Assembly (NCBI RefSeq): GCF_003002825.1
Contig: NZ_PVTE01000019.1
Span: forward strand, 1 to 64,000
DNA from: Spirosoma oryzae
GTDB lineage: Bacteria > Bacteroidota > Bacteroidia > Cytophagales > Spirosomataceae
DNA: 64,000 nucleotides
Direction of reading: 5' to 3'
Shown here: positions 47,827 through 57,313 of the stretch, piece after piece
Numbering within the stretch: the stretch's first letter is position 1
Layout: every line of letters begins with the position of its first letter
Program-made: the position numbers and the translations under genes
Notes under the pieces: generated by a model
What the model was told of the DNA's origin: nothing
Databases searched by the model: none
The model's input: the letters and a program-made list of their open reading frames with translations, nothing else

Positions 47827-49092
47827 ATGTCCCGCCGATTGATTCGTATCCTGGTTGTCCTGTCTGTTTTGTCCATCATCGGTATTCTGCTCGTGCAGGC
47901 GATATGGCTGCGCAACGCCTACGCCCTGCGGGAGCGACAGTTCCGGCAGTCAGCGTTCATTGCCTTACAGGAAGTGGCGAATGAGGTTGCACGGCAAAAT
48001 CAGTTTACGCTCAAACGCTACGCCGTCACGCAGTTATCGCCGGATTACTTCATCGTCAATACGGATGCGCCGATCAACCCCAACAGCCTGGAAGTACTGA
48101 TCGATCAGTCATTGCAACGGCACAAGCTGTTCACCGATTACGAATACGGCATCTACGACTGTGAAACCGACCGGATGATGTACGGGGCGTATGTCAGTCT
48201 GAGTAGTTCGACCCACCAATCCCGCAACCTGCCAAAATTCCCCCGCTACACCTATTACTTCGGCATCCGATTCCCCAGTCAGTCGGGTTTCATAGCGGGT
48301 CAGTTAACGGGTCTTTTCTGGTCGACGGGGGCGGTACTGCTGCTGGTCATTTTCTTTGGCTATACGCTGGTGATCGTGCTGAAACAGCGACGCCTGACCG
48401 AAATACAGCGCGATTTTATCAACAACATTACGCACGAGCTACAAACACCCGTAGCCACTATTCGCATTGCTGCGGACGTGCTTGCGTCAGACAGCATCAG
48501 TCAGCAGCCGGCCCGGCTCAACCAGTACGCGCAGATCGTCAGTCAGGAAAGTCAGCGTTTACAGCGGCAGATTCACGCGGTCTTACAGTTGGCCCGTTCC
48601 CGAAGGCAGGGGCTTACCATGGCGCTAACGCATGTCGACCTGCACGAGCTAATGACGGTAGCCGCCCAACGCTACGCTCCGCACGTCCGGCTCGATCTAC
48701 AGGCACCGGACGCTCGTATTCAAACGGACCGGTATCATCTCGAAACAACCCTGAACAACCTGATCGACAACGCGCTGAAGTACTGCACCGAACAGCCGTG
48801 CGTGACCTTGGCGACACGACAGGATAAAACGGGCCTTGTCTGGTCGGTGCGCGACAACGGAATCGGCATTGCACCGGCTCACCAGAAAGCCGTTTTTCAG
48901 CAGTTTTTTCGGGTACCGTCGGGCCGTACGCAGCAGGCCAGCGGTTTTGGGCTGGGGCTGTATTACGTTCGGCAGGTCATCAGCGCGCATGGCTGGCACA
49001 TCCGGCTTGTCAGTACGCCGGGGCTGGGCAGCACGTTCTCGGTATACCAGCAGGCACCGGCTGGTTCACGCTTTTTCCGGCTATCCGTATGA
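47827..49092 (+). CDS. Sensor histidine kinase
   Basis: Two membrane spans (LVVLSVLSIIGILLVQAIWL near 10-29; TGAVLLLVIFFGYTLVIVL near 166-184) flank a periplasmic sensor region. HisKA motif NNITHELQTPVATIRIAADV, then ATPase N box LIDNALKYC, WSVRDNGIGIAPAHQ and FGLGLYYVRQVISAHG. It overlaps the response-regulator gene by four bases (ATGA), a typical pair. Confidence 0.93.
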   Translation: MSRRLIRILVVLSVLSIIGILLVQAIWLRNAYALRERQFRQSAFIALQEVANEVARQNQFTLKRYAVTQLSPDYFIVNTDAPINPNSLEVLIDQSLQRHKLFTDYEYGIYDCETDRMMYGAYVSLSSSTHQSRNLPKFPRYTYYFGIRFPSQSGFIAGQLTGLFWSTGAVLLLVIFFGYTLVIVLKQRRLTEIQRDFINNITHELQTPVATIRIAADVLASDSISQQPARLNQYAQIVSQESQRLQRQIHAVLQLARSRRQGLTMALTHVDLHELMTVAAQRYAPHVRLDLQAPDARIQTDRYHLETTLNNLIDNALKYCTEQPCVTLATRQDKTGLVWSVRDNGIGIAPAHQKAVFQQFFRVPSGRTQQASGFGLGLYYVRQVISAHGWHIRLVSTPGLGSTFSVYQQAPAGSRFFRLSV

Positions 49093-49760
49093 GTCCCGCC
49101 CGCATCCTGTTTGTCGAAGACGATATTAACCTGGGATTCGTCGTGCGCGACACGCTGGAAAACGTACCCTTTCAGGTCACGCACTGTACCAGCGGCCCAA
49201 CGGGCTGGGCTATGTTTCAGTCGCAGCCCTTCGACCTGTGCCTGCTCGACGTGATGCTGCCCCAAACCGATGGTTTTACCCTGGCCCGTCAGATACGGGC
49301 CGTCAACACGCAGATTCCGATTTTGTTTCTCAGTGCGCTGACCGACCGCGATGACCGGCTGGAAGGTTTGCGGCTCGGCGCTGACGACTACCTGCCCAAG
49401 CCGTTTAGTATCGACGAACTGATTCTCAAGATCAACGTCTTTCTCCGTCGTACGATCATCAGCCAGACACCCGCCGTACCGGTCGGTACCTGGCTGGACC
49501 GGGACAACCTGACGCTATCGGTCAATGGGCAACCACAGGTACTGACCCACCGGGAAGCCGCCACACTGGCTTACCTGCTGGACCGGCCCAACCTGCTGAT
49601 CCGGCGCGACGACATGTTGCGGGCCGTCTGGGGCGACGACGATTATTTTATGGGCCGCAGCCTGGACGTATTCATTTCCCGCCTGCGCAAACGCCTGGCT
49701 ACCGATTCGTCCATCCGCATCGAGAACGTCCACGGGGTTGGCTTCGTTTTACGTCGATAA
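49089..49760 (+). CDS. OmpR-family response regulator
   Basis: Receiver domain with RILFVEDDINLGFVVRD and phospho-site LCLLDVMLPQTDG, then LRLGADDYLPKPFSIDEL; C-terminal winged helix with LTHREAATLAYLLDR and RSLDVFISRLRKRLATD followed by NVHGVGFVLR. Partner of the kinase encoded just upstream. Followed by a good terminator. Confidence 0.94.
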   Translation: MSPARILFVEDDINLGFVVRDTLENVPFQVTHCTSGPTGWAMFQSQPFDLCLLDVMLPQTDGFTLARQIRAVNTQIPILFLSALTDRDDRLEGLRLGADDYLPKPFSIDELILKINVFLRRTIISQTPAVPVGTWLDRDNLTLSVNGQPQVLTHREAATLAYLLDRPNLLIRRDDMLRAVWGDDDYFMGRSLDVFISRLRKRLATDSSIRIENVHGVGFVLRR

Positions 49761-49793
49761 AGACCCCTCATACGAGTACGTACCCGCTCAACA

Positions 49794-49831
49794 ACAAACC
49801 CGGCTGTCTCCATCGGGTTTGTCTTTATTTT
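49794..49831 (+). terminator. Terminator of the two-component operon
   Basis: ACAAACCCG..CGGGTTTGT hairpin followed by CTTTATTTT. Confidence 0.85.
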
Positions 49832-49864
49832 CGGGCATTCGCTTTTACAGCACGACACCTAACC

Positions 49865-50965
49865 ATGACGACACAGTATACCCGTTTCACTGCCCTTTCA
49901 TTGCTGCTGCTGACAGTAGCCTGTCAACGCATCCACCTCCCCTTTTCACGTAAGCTACCCACGGCGGGAGCAATCACGCAGGAAGGGCTGCTAACCTGTT
50001 TCGCCCCCGGTACAGCAGTTGGCGGGAAGCCGGTCTGGTGCGAAACGTCGGCGGTCTGGTTCGATGGTTCCAACCTTTTCTTCGCCAACGACAAAGACAT
50101 GCCTGCCGGCCAGTCGCCGGTTTTTACGAAGTCGCTGGCAACGCTGGACGACTCGACCCGATTGCCGGAGTACAAACCGCAACAGCCATTCAGCAACGCG
50201 ACGAAATATGAAGACTTTGCCCAGATACCCGACCAGAAATTTGTGTTGCTGAGTACGGCCTTCGACCGCGTCAAACCGGACGGCGGCTGGGACAGTTACA
50301 ACACGATTCTGTACTGGCGTAAAGGCGACGAGCAGCACCCGCGCGTATTATCGCTGGGCAATTCAGACCGTACGTCAGTGTCGCTGCGGAAACCATTGGC
50401 TGCGGCTCTGGCCGACGATGAATACCCCGGTTCGCTACCCTATTTCAAGATCGAAGGTTTGGCCGCGACAGAGACGAAACTGCTATTCGGCGTTCGGGAA
50501 GCCGGGAAGGCATTCGACAACTTCCGCCATGTCGACAAAATCGTCGCGGTATCGTACACCGTTGCCGGCGATCGGATTCAACTGAAGAACGACTGGAAAG
50601 TCGTGGCCGATTTCAAACCCGAAACGGCTGACGAAAAGCTACCCCGTCCGCTGGGTCTGTCGAGTCTGGAATATGACCCCGCCCGGCGTTGTTTCTGGCT
50701 GCTAACCTCGCTGGAAATCAAGGGGCAGGTTGACGCGTATTTGTGGGTTATTTCAAAAAATGACCTGTTTGCCAACAAACCGTTTCGCCTGATTCGTACC
50801 GTCAACGGTGAGCCGCTGCATTTTAACCACAAAGCCGAAGATCTGACCTTCCTCGACAAGGACCGGTTACTGCTCATCCACGACGACGACCGTTTCCAGA
50901 CGCGGGTCGGTCGGCGCGTCCGGCAGGCCAATCAGGCAGCGTACACGATTGTTACGGTGAAATAG
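49865..50965 (+). CDS. Lipoprotein with propeller-like domain (366 aa)
   Basis: Signal MTTQYTRFTALSLLLLTVAC with lipobox TVAC. The rest contains WCETSAVWFDGSNLFFAND, YFKIEGLAATETKLLFGVRE, and NHKAEDLTFLDKDRLLLIHD, short repeated strand patterns with acidic turns as in esterase-like phytase or DUF3616-type propellers. The KxEGLA and KAEDLTF elements recall these families. No firm assignment; probably outer-membrane anchored. Its stop TAG is followed directly by a palindromic repeat. Confidence 0.65.
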   Translation: MTTQYTRFTALSLLLLTVACQRIHLPFSRKLPTAGAITQEGLLTCFAPGTAVGGKPVWCETSAVWFDGSNLFFANDKDMPAGQSPVFTKSLATLDDSTRLPEYKPQQPFSNATKYEDFAQIPDQKFVLLSTAFDRVKPDGGWDSYNTILYWRKGDEQHPRVLSLGNSDRTSVSLRKPLAAALADDEYPGSLPYFKIEGLAATETKLLFGVREAGKAFDNFRHVDKIVAVSYTVAGDRIQLKNDWKVVADFKPETADEKLPRPLGLSSLEYDPARRCFWLLTSLEIKGQVDAYLWVISKNDLFANKPFRLIRTVNGEPLHFNHKAEDLTFLDKDRLLLIHDDDRFQTRVGRRVRQANQAAYTIVTVK

Positions 50966-51127
50966 TGTAGCCTAGACGTCCACGTCTGGAGGGCGCGAAG
51001 CGCCCAATCGAGTATCCTCCTGACATAGTTGGGGTGAAGGGCACATGGACCCGCACCCGTAGATCGTCAGCATCATATGTAGCCTGGACGTGTACCACCG
51101 CGTAGCGCGGGTCCACATCCACGCTAC
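50966..51127. repeat. Large palindromic repeat, family member 3 (composite)
   Basis: Begins TGTAGCCTAGACGTCCACGT immediately after the preceding stop codon. A palindrome GGGCGC-GAA-GCGCCC follows. A second unit starts TGTAGCCTGGACGTG at 51078 and closes with CACATCCACGCTACA at 51127. It looks like two joined or degenerate units of the family seen at 19.9 and 33.0 kb. Confidence 0.75.
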
Positions 51128-51186
51128 ACCGGTATAAAGAAGCATCGACTGGCTTTTGCGGCTGTACAACGCTCCTGCTCAGCCTT

Positions 51187-52131
51187 ATGTCTACTCACTC
51201 AACATTCCGCCGGATAAATTTCGCAACTGCCTGTTTGCTTACCGGTCTGTCGGTAGCGGCATTCGCGCAGAAACCAGTCGTTAGTCGACTGGAAATTTAC
51301 GATCTGGCTACGAATAGCCGTCGGGTGGTGCGGCAGGACAGTGTTCGGTTCGAAGCGCCCAACTGGACCCGCGACGGTCGGCTCATCATCAATCAGGAAG
51401 GACTACTTTATAGCGTTCGTATCAGCGACGGGCTAAAAACAACGATCAACACCGGTTCGGCGACGGCCTGCAACAATGACCACGGTCTGACACCCGACGG
51501 CAAAACGATCATCATCAGCAACAACGTTAAAAACACGGCCGGGAAAGGCAGCACCTCAACCGTAATGACGCTGCCCCTGACCGGCGGTCAGCCCCGGCAG
51601 TTGACCGACCCGGCCGTCGGTCACGCCTACTGGCACGGCGTATCGCCCGACGGAAAAACGCTGGCCTTCGTTGGCGAACGACAGACCGAATCGGCAGGCA
51701 AAACCGATTTCGAGATTTACACGATTGCCAGCACGGGTAGCCCCGAAACTCGCCTGACCCACTCGCCGGGCCTCGACGACGGTCCTGAGTATTCGCCTGA
51801 TGGCACCTATATTTATTTCAACTCGATGCGGTCGGGCCGGATGCAGCTCTGGCGGATGCAGGCCGATGGTTCGCAGCCCAAACAGCTGACTAACGACGCT
51901 TACGCCAACTGGTTTGCCCACCCCTCCCCCGACGGAAAATGGCTGGTGTTCATCAGCTACCTGGTCGATCAGGGCTCGAATCATCCCGCCGACAAGGCTG
52001 TGATGCTGCGGCTCATGAACGTAAAAACGGGCCAACTCCGCGAATTGGCCCGTTTTACCGGTGGTCAGGGAACGATCAACGTGCCAAGCTGGTCGCCCGA
52101 CAGCCAGTCGTTTGCCTTCGTAAGTTATTGA
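51187..52131 (+). CDS. TolB-like periplasmic propeller protein
   Basis: Signal peptide ending SVAAFAQ. Four or more WD40-like PD40 repeats are visible: FEAPNWTRDGRLIINQEG, HGLTPDGKTIIISNN, YWHGVSPDGKTLAFVGE, GPEYSPDGTYIYFNS and WFAHPSPDGKWLVFISY. It resembles the propeller of TolB without its N-terminal domain, so it is a secreted or periplasmic scaffold rather than TolB itself. Its stop overlaps the stop of the convergent gene by seven bases. Confidence 0.85.
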   Translation: MSTHSTFRRINFATACLLTGLSVAAFAQKPVVSRLEIYDLATNSRRVVRQDSVRFEAPNWTRDGRLIINQEGLLYSVRISDGLKTTINTGSATACNNDHGLTPDGKTIIISNNVKNTAGKGSTSTVMTLPLTGGQPRQLTDPAVGHAYWHGVSPDGKTLAFVGERQTESAGKTDFEIYTIASTGSPETRLTHSPGLDDGPEYSPDGTYIYFNSMRSGRMQLWRMQADGSQPKQLTNDAYANWFAHPSPDGKWLVFISYLVDQGSNHPADKAVMLRLMNVKTGQLRELARFTGGQGTINVPSWSPDSQSFAFVSY

Positions 52132-53333
52132 AGCGAGTTAAAGAAATCGTACGTACCAGTGATATACCCCAGAATACCCGTCGCATGATTGGCTCCGCTG
52201 AGTCGGATCAGTTGCACGTTGGTTGCACCGCGCGCCCGCATGGCATCGTATGCATTCTGCGAGTTCAAAAACAGCACCGTGTCGTCGGCATCGCCGTGGT
52301 ATAGCCGTGTGTTGGTACGGGGTTTCCAGTCGTGAATGTCGTTGTCCTGCACGGCCTTCAGGAAGTCGGTATCCGTGCCGTTGTTGATGGCCTGCTTAAA
52401 GCTGTCCGTCACGACCTGATTGAAACTTAGTCCGCCAAGGTTGGCCGTGTAGCCACTGGCCGCAATCCGCGTTGCATACGGTTCCTTGAAATAATACGTA
52501 GCCGGACGGTTCAAATTGTAAATCCGGTCGTAGGTCAGCAACACCCACAAATACAGCCGACTGATACTGGGGTCCGTACTGGTCGTGTTGTTTAGAATCT
52601 GCTTCATAAACGCCGGTTTGTCATAGGCCCCGGCCCCACAACTCGACGCGACCAGGTTGAACTCCGACCCCGTTTCTTCTTCAATTTTCTTCTGCAATGC
52701 CAGCGTCGCATAGCCACCCTCCGAATAGCCGGCAATCATCAATCGTTTGTCCCAGTTGGCGTTCTGACTCGTCAGAACCTGGCGGGCGGCCCGGAGCATG
52801 TCGAGCGAAGCCGTGGCCAGTCCGCTGCGGTGCTCATACGTATGCGGTACGTTTTTCGAGGCACCGTAGCCAATGTAATCGGGGGCTGCGATGATATAAC
52901 CCTGCGAAGCAAACACCGACCCGAAGGTGTATGCTTCACTGCCCGACTGGTAATTCGACGGTGCCCCGTCGTCGCTGGTAATTGTTCCGTGCTGAATGCT
53001 AAGCATGGGGACACTCGTACCGGCATTTACCGTTGGGATCAGCAGCGCCCCCGACGCCGTGATCGACTTACCGTCGGTGTTGGTTGTTGTGTACGTTATA
53101 CGGTATACGCTGATCGGATAGCGTATGAATAGCTGAAACGCGACGTTAGTCCCCGTAAATCGGCTGCGTAGCTGGTCGGTTGTGAATTGGCCGATCAGGG
53201 TACTGCTAACGAGTGTGTTGGGCACGTTCGGCGTGACAGCGTCGCCCCCACCCGCCATTTTACAACTACTGGGAGCCAGCAGCAACAGGCTGCTCATTAG
53301 CAGCAACAGTACACTTGTCTTAAAAAAACGCAT
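52125..53333 (-). CDS. Lipase-like alpha/beta-hydrolase lipoprotein
   Basis: Start at 53333 gives a signal MRFFKTSVLLLLMSSLLLLA with SSC as lipobox. The hydrolase domain has a nucleophile elbow MIAGYSEGGYATLALQ, an oxyanion-side motif APDYIGYGASKNVPHTYEH, and late DTVLFLNSQNAYDA with Asp and GANHATGILG with His. This resembles the secretory lipase/LIP family of about 400 residues. Probably hydrolyses esters at the cell surface. Confidence 0.85.
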   Translation of the reverse strand: MRFFKTSVLLLLMSSLLLLAPSSCKMAGGGDAVTPNVPNTLVSSTLIGQFTTDQLRSRFTGTNVAFQLFIRYPISVYRITYTTTNTDGKSITASGALLIPTVNAGTSVPMLSIQHGTITSDDGAPSNYQSGSEAYTFGSVFASQGYIIAAPDYIGYGASKNVPHTYEHRSGLATASLDMLRAARQVLTSQNANWDKRLMIAGYSEGGYATLALQKKIEEETGSEFNLVASSCGAGAYDKPAFMKQILNNTTSTDPSISRLYLWVLLTYDRIYNLNRPATYYFKEPYATRIAASGYTANLGGLSFNQVVTDSFKQAINNGTDTDFLKAVQDNDIHDWKPRTNTRLYHGDADDTVLFLNSQNAYDAMRARGATNVQLIRLSGANHATGILGYITGTYDFFNSLQ

Positions 53334-53642
53334 CTGGAAAAGCGGTAGACTGAGTTGTGATTGTACACAATTAACGCTACACCTACTCAATTCGTTTGTT
53401 TTCCGTTACGCACTCGATTCAGTGTGGAGCATGTTCCACAAATTAGGTCTCTCACTTCCCACCGGCTACTTGCTGATTCTCGTACAGAAACGGCTATCAA
53501 CGTGCCCTCACAATTCTTTCATATTAACAAGCCACTGACTTACAACCACTTACTGCCAACTATTAAACCCACTACCGTCTACTATACTCTATACTGGTAT
53601 AAGGTTTGGCCGATCAGGTCACGGATTAACCATTCATATCAC

Positions 53643-54353
53643 ATGAAAATGAACATGAAGTCAATGTATGCAAAACCCTTTTTGGTACTGATGGCCGTCA
53701 GCATGCTGTCGGGAAACGTACTAACAAGCTGTAAGTCGGGCAAACCGATGAACAAGACGCAGAAAGGTGGCGCAGTGGGTGCCGGTGGTGGTGCGCTAGT
53801 AGGCGGTATTATCGGCCGTAAAACGGGCAACACGGCCATCGGCGCAATTATCGGTGCTACAGTCGGCGGTGCCGCCGGTGCGATTATCGGTCGGCGGATG
53901 GACAAGCAGGCAGAGGAAATGAAGCGCGAGTTACCCAACGCTCAAGTAGAGCGTGTCGGCGAAGGGATCAAGATCACATTTGGCTCGGATATTCTGTTCG
54001 ACGTCAACTCGTACGCATTGAAGCCCGAGACAAAGCGCCAGCTCACCGAGTTCGCCCAGACCCTGAACAAATACCCCGACACGGATATCCGTATCGAGGG
54101 GCATGCTGACGCAACCGGTCCGGACGATTACAACCTGAAACTATCGCGTGAGCGTGCGAAAGCGGTGGGAGATTACTTGCAGGCACAGAGCGTGTCGTCG
54201 GGTCGGGTCGACGAAATCGGATACGGTGAAGAACAACCAGTTGCCGATAATTCAACCGAAGCGGGCCGTCGGAAAAACCGTCGGGTCGACATTGCCGTTT
54301 TTGCCAATAAAAAGATGCAACGGGACGCGAAAGATGGTAAATTAGAGAATTAA
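53643..54353 (+). CDS. OmpA-family lipoprotein with glycine zipper
   Basis: Start at 53643 (MKMNMKSMYAKPFLVLMA) with lipobox LTSC. After a short linker comes a glycine zipper (GGAVGAGGGALVGGIIG, GAIIGATVGGAAGAIIG), then an OmpA-type peptidoglycan-binding domain: ILFDVNSYALKPETKRQL, IRIEGHADATGPDDYN, LSRERAKAVGDYL and RRKNRRVDIAV. It anchors the outer membrane to peptidoglycan; layout resembles YiaD. Confidence 0.93.
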   Translation: MKMNMKSMYAKPFLVLMAVSMLSGNVLTSCKSGKPMNKTQKGGAVGAGGGALVGGIIGRKTGNTAIGAIIGATVGGAAGAIIGRRMDKQAEEMKRELPNAQVERVGEGIKITFGSDILFDVNSYALKPETKRQLTEFAQTLNKYPDTDIRIEGHADATGPDDYNLKLSRERAKAVGDYLQAQSVSSGRVDEIGYGEEQPVADNSTEAGRRKNRRVDIAVFANKKMQRDAKDGKLEN

Positions 54354-54466
54354 TTCTAGCGATTTATTAGACAATTGACTGCCACAGCCAGTTACTAAAG
54401 CAGCGTGTCTACATTCGGTTGCACCAGAACACACTCACTTTTTTTAAACTTAAATAGTTCAACGTC

Positions 54467-54922
54467 ATGAATGTCAAAGAAACACGGGGTGAAATCCTCG
54501 ATCAGCTTAACCGTCTGTTGACCATCAGCCACGATTCTGAAGAAGGCTATCAGGAAGCGGCTAAAAACGTAAAAGAAAGCGAGCTGCAAAGCCTGCTTAG
54601 CAAGCAAGCCCAACAGCGGGGCGAATTCGCTACGGAACTTGACCGCGAAATCCGGGCACTCGGTGGCGAACCCGACGGTGGTACCAGCTTCACGGCCGAT
54701 CTGCACCGGGCCTGGATCAACCTGAAAACAGTATTTACATCGAACGATGATAAAGCAACCGTAGAAGAGTGCCAGCGTGGCGATAAAGAAGCGCTGGACA
54801 CTTACAACAACGTGTTGCAGGAAACCGATCTGGCAGCCAGCACCCGCGAGTTGCTGCTGCGCCAGAAGCAGAGCATCGATAGCGCCCACGCGTCGATGGC
54901 CCGTCTGGCAATGACAGTGTAG
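54467..54922 (+). CDS. DUF2383 four-helix-bundle protein
   Basis: 151 residues of helical sequence with LNRLLTISHDSEEGYQEAAK, LLSKQAQQRGEFATELDREI and CQRGDKEALDTYNNVLQETD, the PA2169/DUF2383 ferritin-like pattern. Such proteins are often induced by stress, and their biochemical role is unknown. Two terminators follow. Confidence 0.88.
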   Translation: MNVKETRGEILDQLNRLLTISHDSEEGYQEAAKNVKESELQSLLSKQAQQRGEFATELDREIRALGGEPDGGTSFTADLHRAWINLKTVFTSNDDKATVEECQRGDKEALDTYNNVLQETDLAASTRELLLRQKQSIDSAHASMARLAMTV

Positions 54923-54940
54923 TGAATGGTGGGATCGGAA

Positions 54941-54969
54941 AGCCACCTCCGGTTGGGGGTGGGCTTTTT
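54941..54969 (+). terminator. Terminator of DUF2383 gene, first
   Basis: AGCCACCTCC-GGTT-GGGGGTGGGCT with one bulge, followed by TTTTTC. Confidence 0.7.
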
Positions 54970-54975
54970 CTAGTG

Positions 54976-55015
54976 AATCGCTGCTTCGACCTGGTTGAAG
55001 CAGCGATTTCTTTTT
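54976..55015 (+). terminator. Terminator of DUF2383 gene, second
   Basis: AATCGCTGCTTC..GAAGCAGCGATT perfect 12-base stem followed by TCTTTTT. Confidence 0.85.
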
Positions 55016-55100
55016 CAGCACCGCGCTAAACATTACACTTTCTCAGCAGGTTCAAACGCTATCTATTGGTACATTCATTCACAACGCATACCTGATTAAC

Positions 55101-57212
55101 ATGGCTGGACATGCCGAGCCAAAGGCGGCTCAAGACTACTCAACAAAACCCGGTAAATCATATCCACTTGGTGCTACGTACGACGGCGAAGGCGTAAACT
55201 TCGCTCTGTTCAGCGAACACGGTACCGGTGCTTATCTGTGCCTGTACGACACCGCTAAACCCGACAAGGAAATAGCCCGTATCCCGATGATGGAGTATAC
55301 CGAGCTGGTATACCACGTTTACGTCGACGGCCTACAGCCAGGTCAGTTATACGGTTTCCGTGTCGAAGGGCCGTACAACCCACAGGAAGGTGATTTCTTC
55401 AACCCGAACAAGCTGCTGCTCGACCCATACGCGAAAGCTATCAATGCGCCGATCAACGACGACAACAGCCGCCTGGGTTATGATTACAAGCACAAGGCCG
55501 ACGATCGTCACCTCGTTATGAGCACCGAAGACAGCGGTCCCGGCATGGCCAAGTGCGTAGTTGTCGATCCAACCTTCGATTGGGAAGACGACAAGGCCCC
55601 TGACACCCCACTGCATCGCTCGGTGATTTACGAAATGCACGTGAAAGGCTTCACGCACCTCCACCCCACCATCGATAAGTCGATCCGGGGGACGTATGCG
55701 GCCCTGGGTACGCCCGAGAGCACCGACTATCTGAATAAGCTCGGCGTCACAGCGGTTGAACTGCTACCCGTTCATCAGTTCACGAACGAAAGCTATTGGG
55801 GATACAACAGCATCGGTTTCTTCGCACCGCAAAACACGTATTCCTCGTCGGGGATGGCTGGTCAGCAGGTTACGGAGTTCAAGCAGATGGTAAAAGATCT
55901 GCACAAAGCCGGCATCGAAGTCATTCTGGACGTTGTCTACAACCACACGGCGGAAGGCAACCACCTCGGCCCTACCCTGTCGTTCCAGGGTATCGACAAC
56001 AAAGTGTATTACCGGCAGATGAGTGAGAAACCCGAGTACTATCGGGACTTCACCGGCACGGGTAATACGTTTGACCTGACTCAGCCACGGACATTGCAAC
56101 TGGTAATGGACAGTCTGCGGTACTGGGTGACGGAAATGCACGTCGATGGATTCCGGTTTGACCTGGCCGCTACGCTGACGCGCGACGACGAAGAAGCCGG
56201 CCGTATTTCCTCGTTCCTTGATACCGTCGCGCAGGACCCGATTCTGGCGCGCGTGAAGCTTATCGCTGAACCCTGGGACATCGAATCGTACAACGTAGGT
56301 GGCTTCCCGGTACAGTGGTCGGAATGGAACGGTAAATTCCGCGACACCTTCCGGGCGTTCTGGAAAGGTGACGAAGGCAAGGCCAACGAGGTGACGCTGC
56401 GTATGCTGGGTAGCCCCGATTTGTACGCATCCGACGGTCGCTCGCCGGCCAACAGTGTCAACCTCATTACGGCGCACGACGGCTTTACGCTGAACGATCT
56501 TGTCAGCTACAACGAAAAGCACAACGAAGCAAACGGCGAAGACAATAACGACGGCTCAAACGATAATATGAGCTGGAACTGTGGCGCCGAAGGGCCAACC
56601 GACGACCCGGCCGTCAACGAACTTCGTGAACGTCAGAAGCGCAATTTCCTCTCGACACTGTTGCTGAGTCAGGGAACGCCGATGATTGTTATGGGTGATG
56701 AGTGCGGCCGTACACAACACGGCAACAACAACGGATATAATCAAGACAGCGAGATCAGCTGGATGAGCTGGGATTGGAATGAGAAACAGCAGGCCCTGTT
56801 CGACTTCACCAGTCAGTTGACCGCCCTGCGTCAACAGATGCCGCTGCTAAGTCGTCGCAAATTCTACGGTAACGAACAGATTTCGTTCCTGCGCCCGGAC
56901 GGCTCAGAAATGAACGAACACGACCTGCAAAATCCGGATACCCGCTGCGTGGCCCTGTTCATCGACGGTGTACGGGTTGACGAGCAAACGGAAGACGGCC
57001 AGGAAGTCGGCGACGAGCAGTTGATCTGGGTGTTGAACGCCTATTGGGAGGACATTCCGTTTATGCTGCCCAAAATAGGCCGTAAGAAGTCAAACTGGAA
57101 GGTTGTTGTCGATACCTCGACGGGCGAGTTCAATCCGGAGTGGAACCCCGTGCTGGGCGGTCATGAGTACGTAATTCCGTCCCGTTCGTCGGTGCTGCTT
57201 AGCCTGAGCTAA
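55101..57212 (+). CDS. glgX: Glycogen debranching enzyme (isoamylase type)
   Basis: Hydrolyses alpha-1,6 branches in glycogen or limit dextrin. N-terminal CBM48-like domain (YPLGATYDGEGVNFALFSEH; GQLYGFRVEGPYNPQEG), then a GH13 barrel: region I VILDVVYNHTAEGNH, region II GFRFDLAATL (nucleophile Asp), region III LIAEPWDIESY (acid Glu), region IV ITAHDGFTLND. Full length at 703 residues. No other glycogen gene adjoins it. Confidence 0.95.
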   Translation: MAGHAEPKAAQDYSTKPGKSYPLGATYDGEGVNFALFSEHGTGAYLCLYDTAKPDKEIARIPMMEYTELVYHVYVDGLQPGQLYGFRVEGPYNPQEGDFFNPNKLLLDPYAKAINAPINDDNSRLGYDYKHKADDRHLVMSTEDSGPGMAKCVVVDPTFDWEDDKAPDTPLHRSVIYEMHVKGFTHLHPTIDKSIRGTYAALGTPESTDYLNKLGVTAVELLPVHQFTNESYWGYNSIGFFAPQNTYSSSGMAGQQVTEFKQMVKDLHKAGIEVILDVVYNHTAEGNHLGPTLSFQGIDNKVYYRQMSEKPEYYRDFTGTGNTFDLTQPRTLQLVMDSLRYWVTEMHVDGFRFDLAATLTRDDEEAGRISSFLDTVAQDPILARVKLIAEPWDIESYNVGGFPVQWSEWNGKFRDTFRAFWKGDEGKANEVTLRMLGSPDLYASDGRSPANSVNLITAHDGFTLNDLVSYNEKHNEANGEDNNDGSNDNMSWNCGAEGPTDDPAVNELRERQKRNFLSTLLLSQGTPMIVMGDECGRTQHGNNNGYNQDSEISWMSWDWNEKQQALFDFTSQLTALRQQMPLLSRRKFYGNEQISFLRPDGSEMNEHDLQNPDTRCVALFIDGVRVDEQTEDGQEVGDEQLIWVLNAYWEDIPFMLPKIGRKKSNWKVVVDTSTGEFNPEWNPVLGGHEYVIPSRSSVLLSLS

Positions 57213-57240
57213 GTCGCTGTCAACGGGCCCATTTTTTCAT

Positions 57241-57281
57241 AAAACGACTGGCCGCTGGTACTATCAGCGGCCAGTCGTTTT
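57241..57281. terminator. Strong bidirectional terminator
   Basis: AAAACGACTGGCCGCTG and exact complement around GTACTAT, between convergent glgX and DUF3891 genes. Confidence 0.9.
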
Positions 57282-57313
57282 ATACCCTGCAAACATCTAC
57301 CTCCGTTCAGCCA

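Noticed and set aside
53361-53642. Open extension upstream of the OmpA lipoprotein
   Set aside because: The lipoprotein signal starts at 53643; upstream sequence is AT-rich and lacks protein-like composition.
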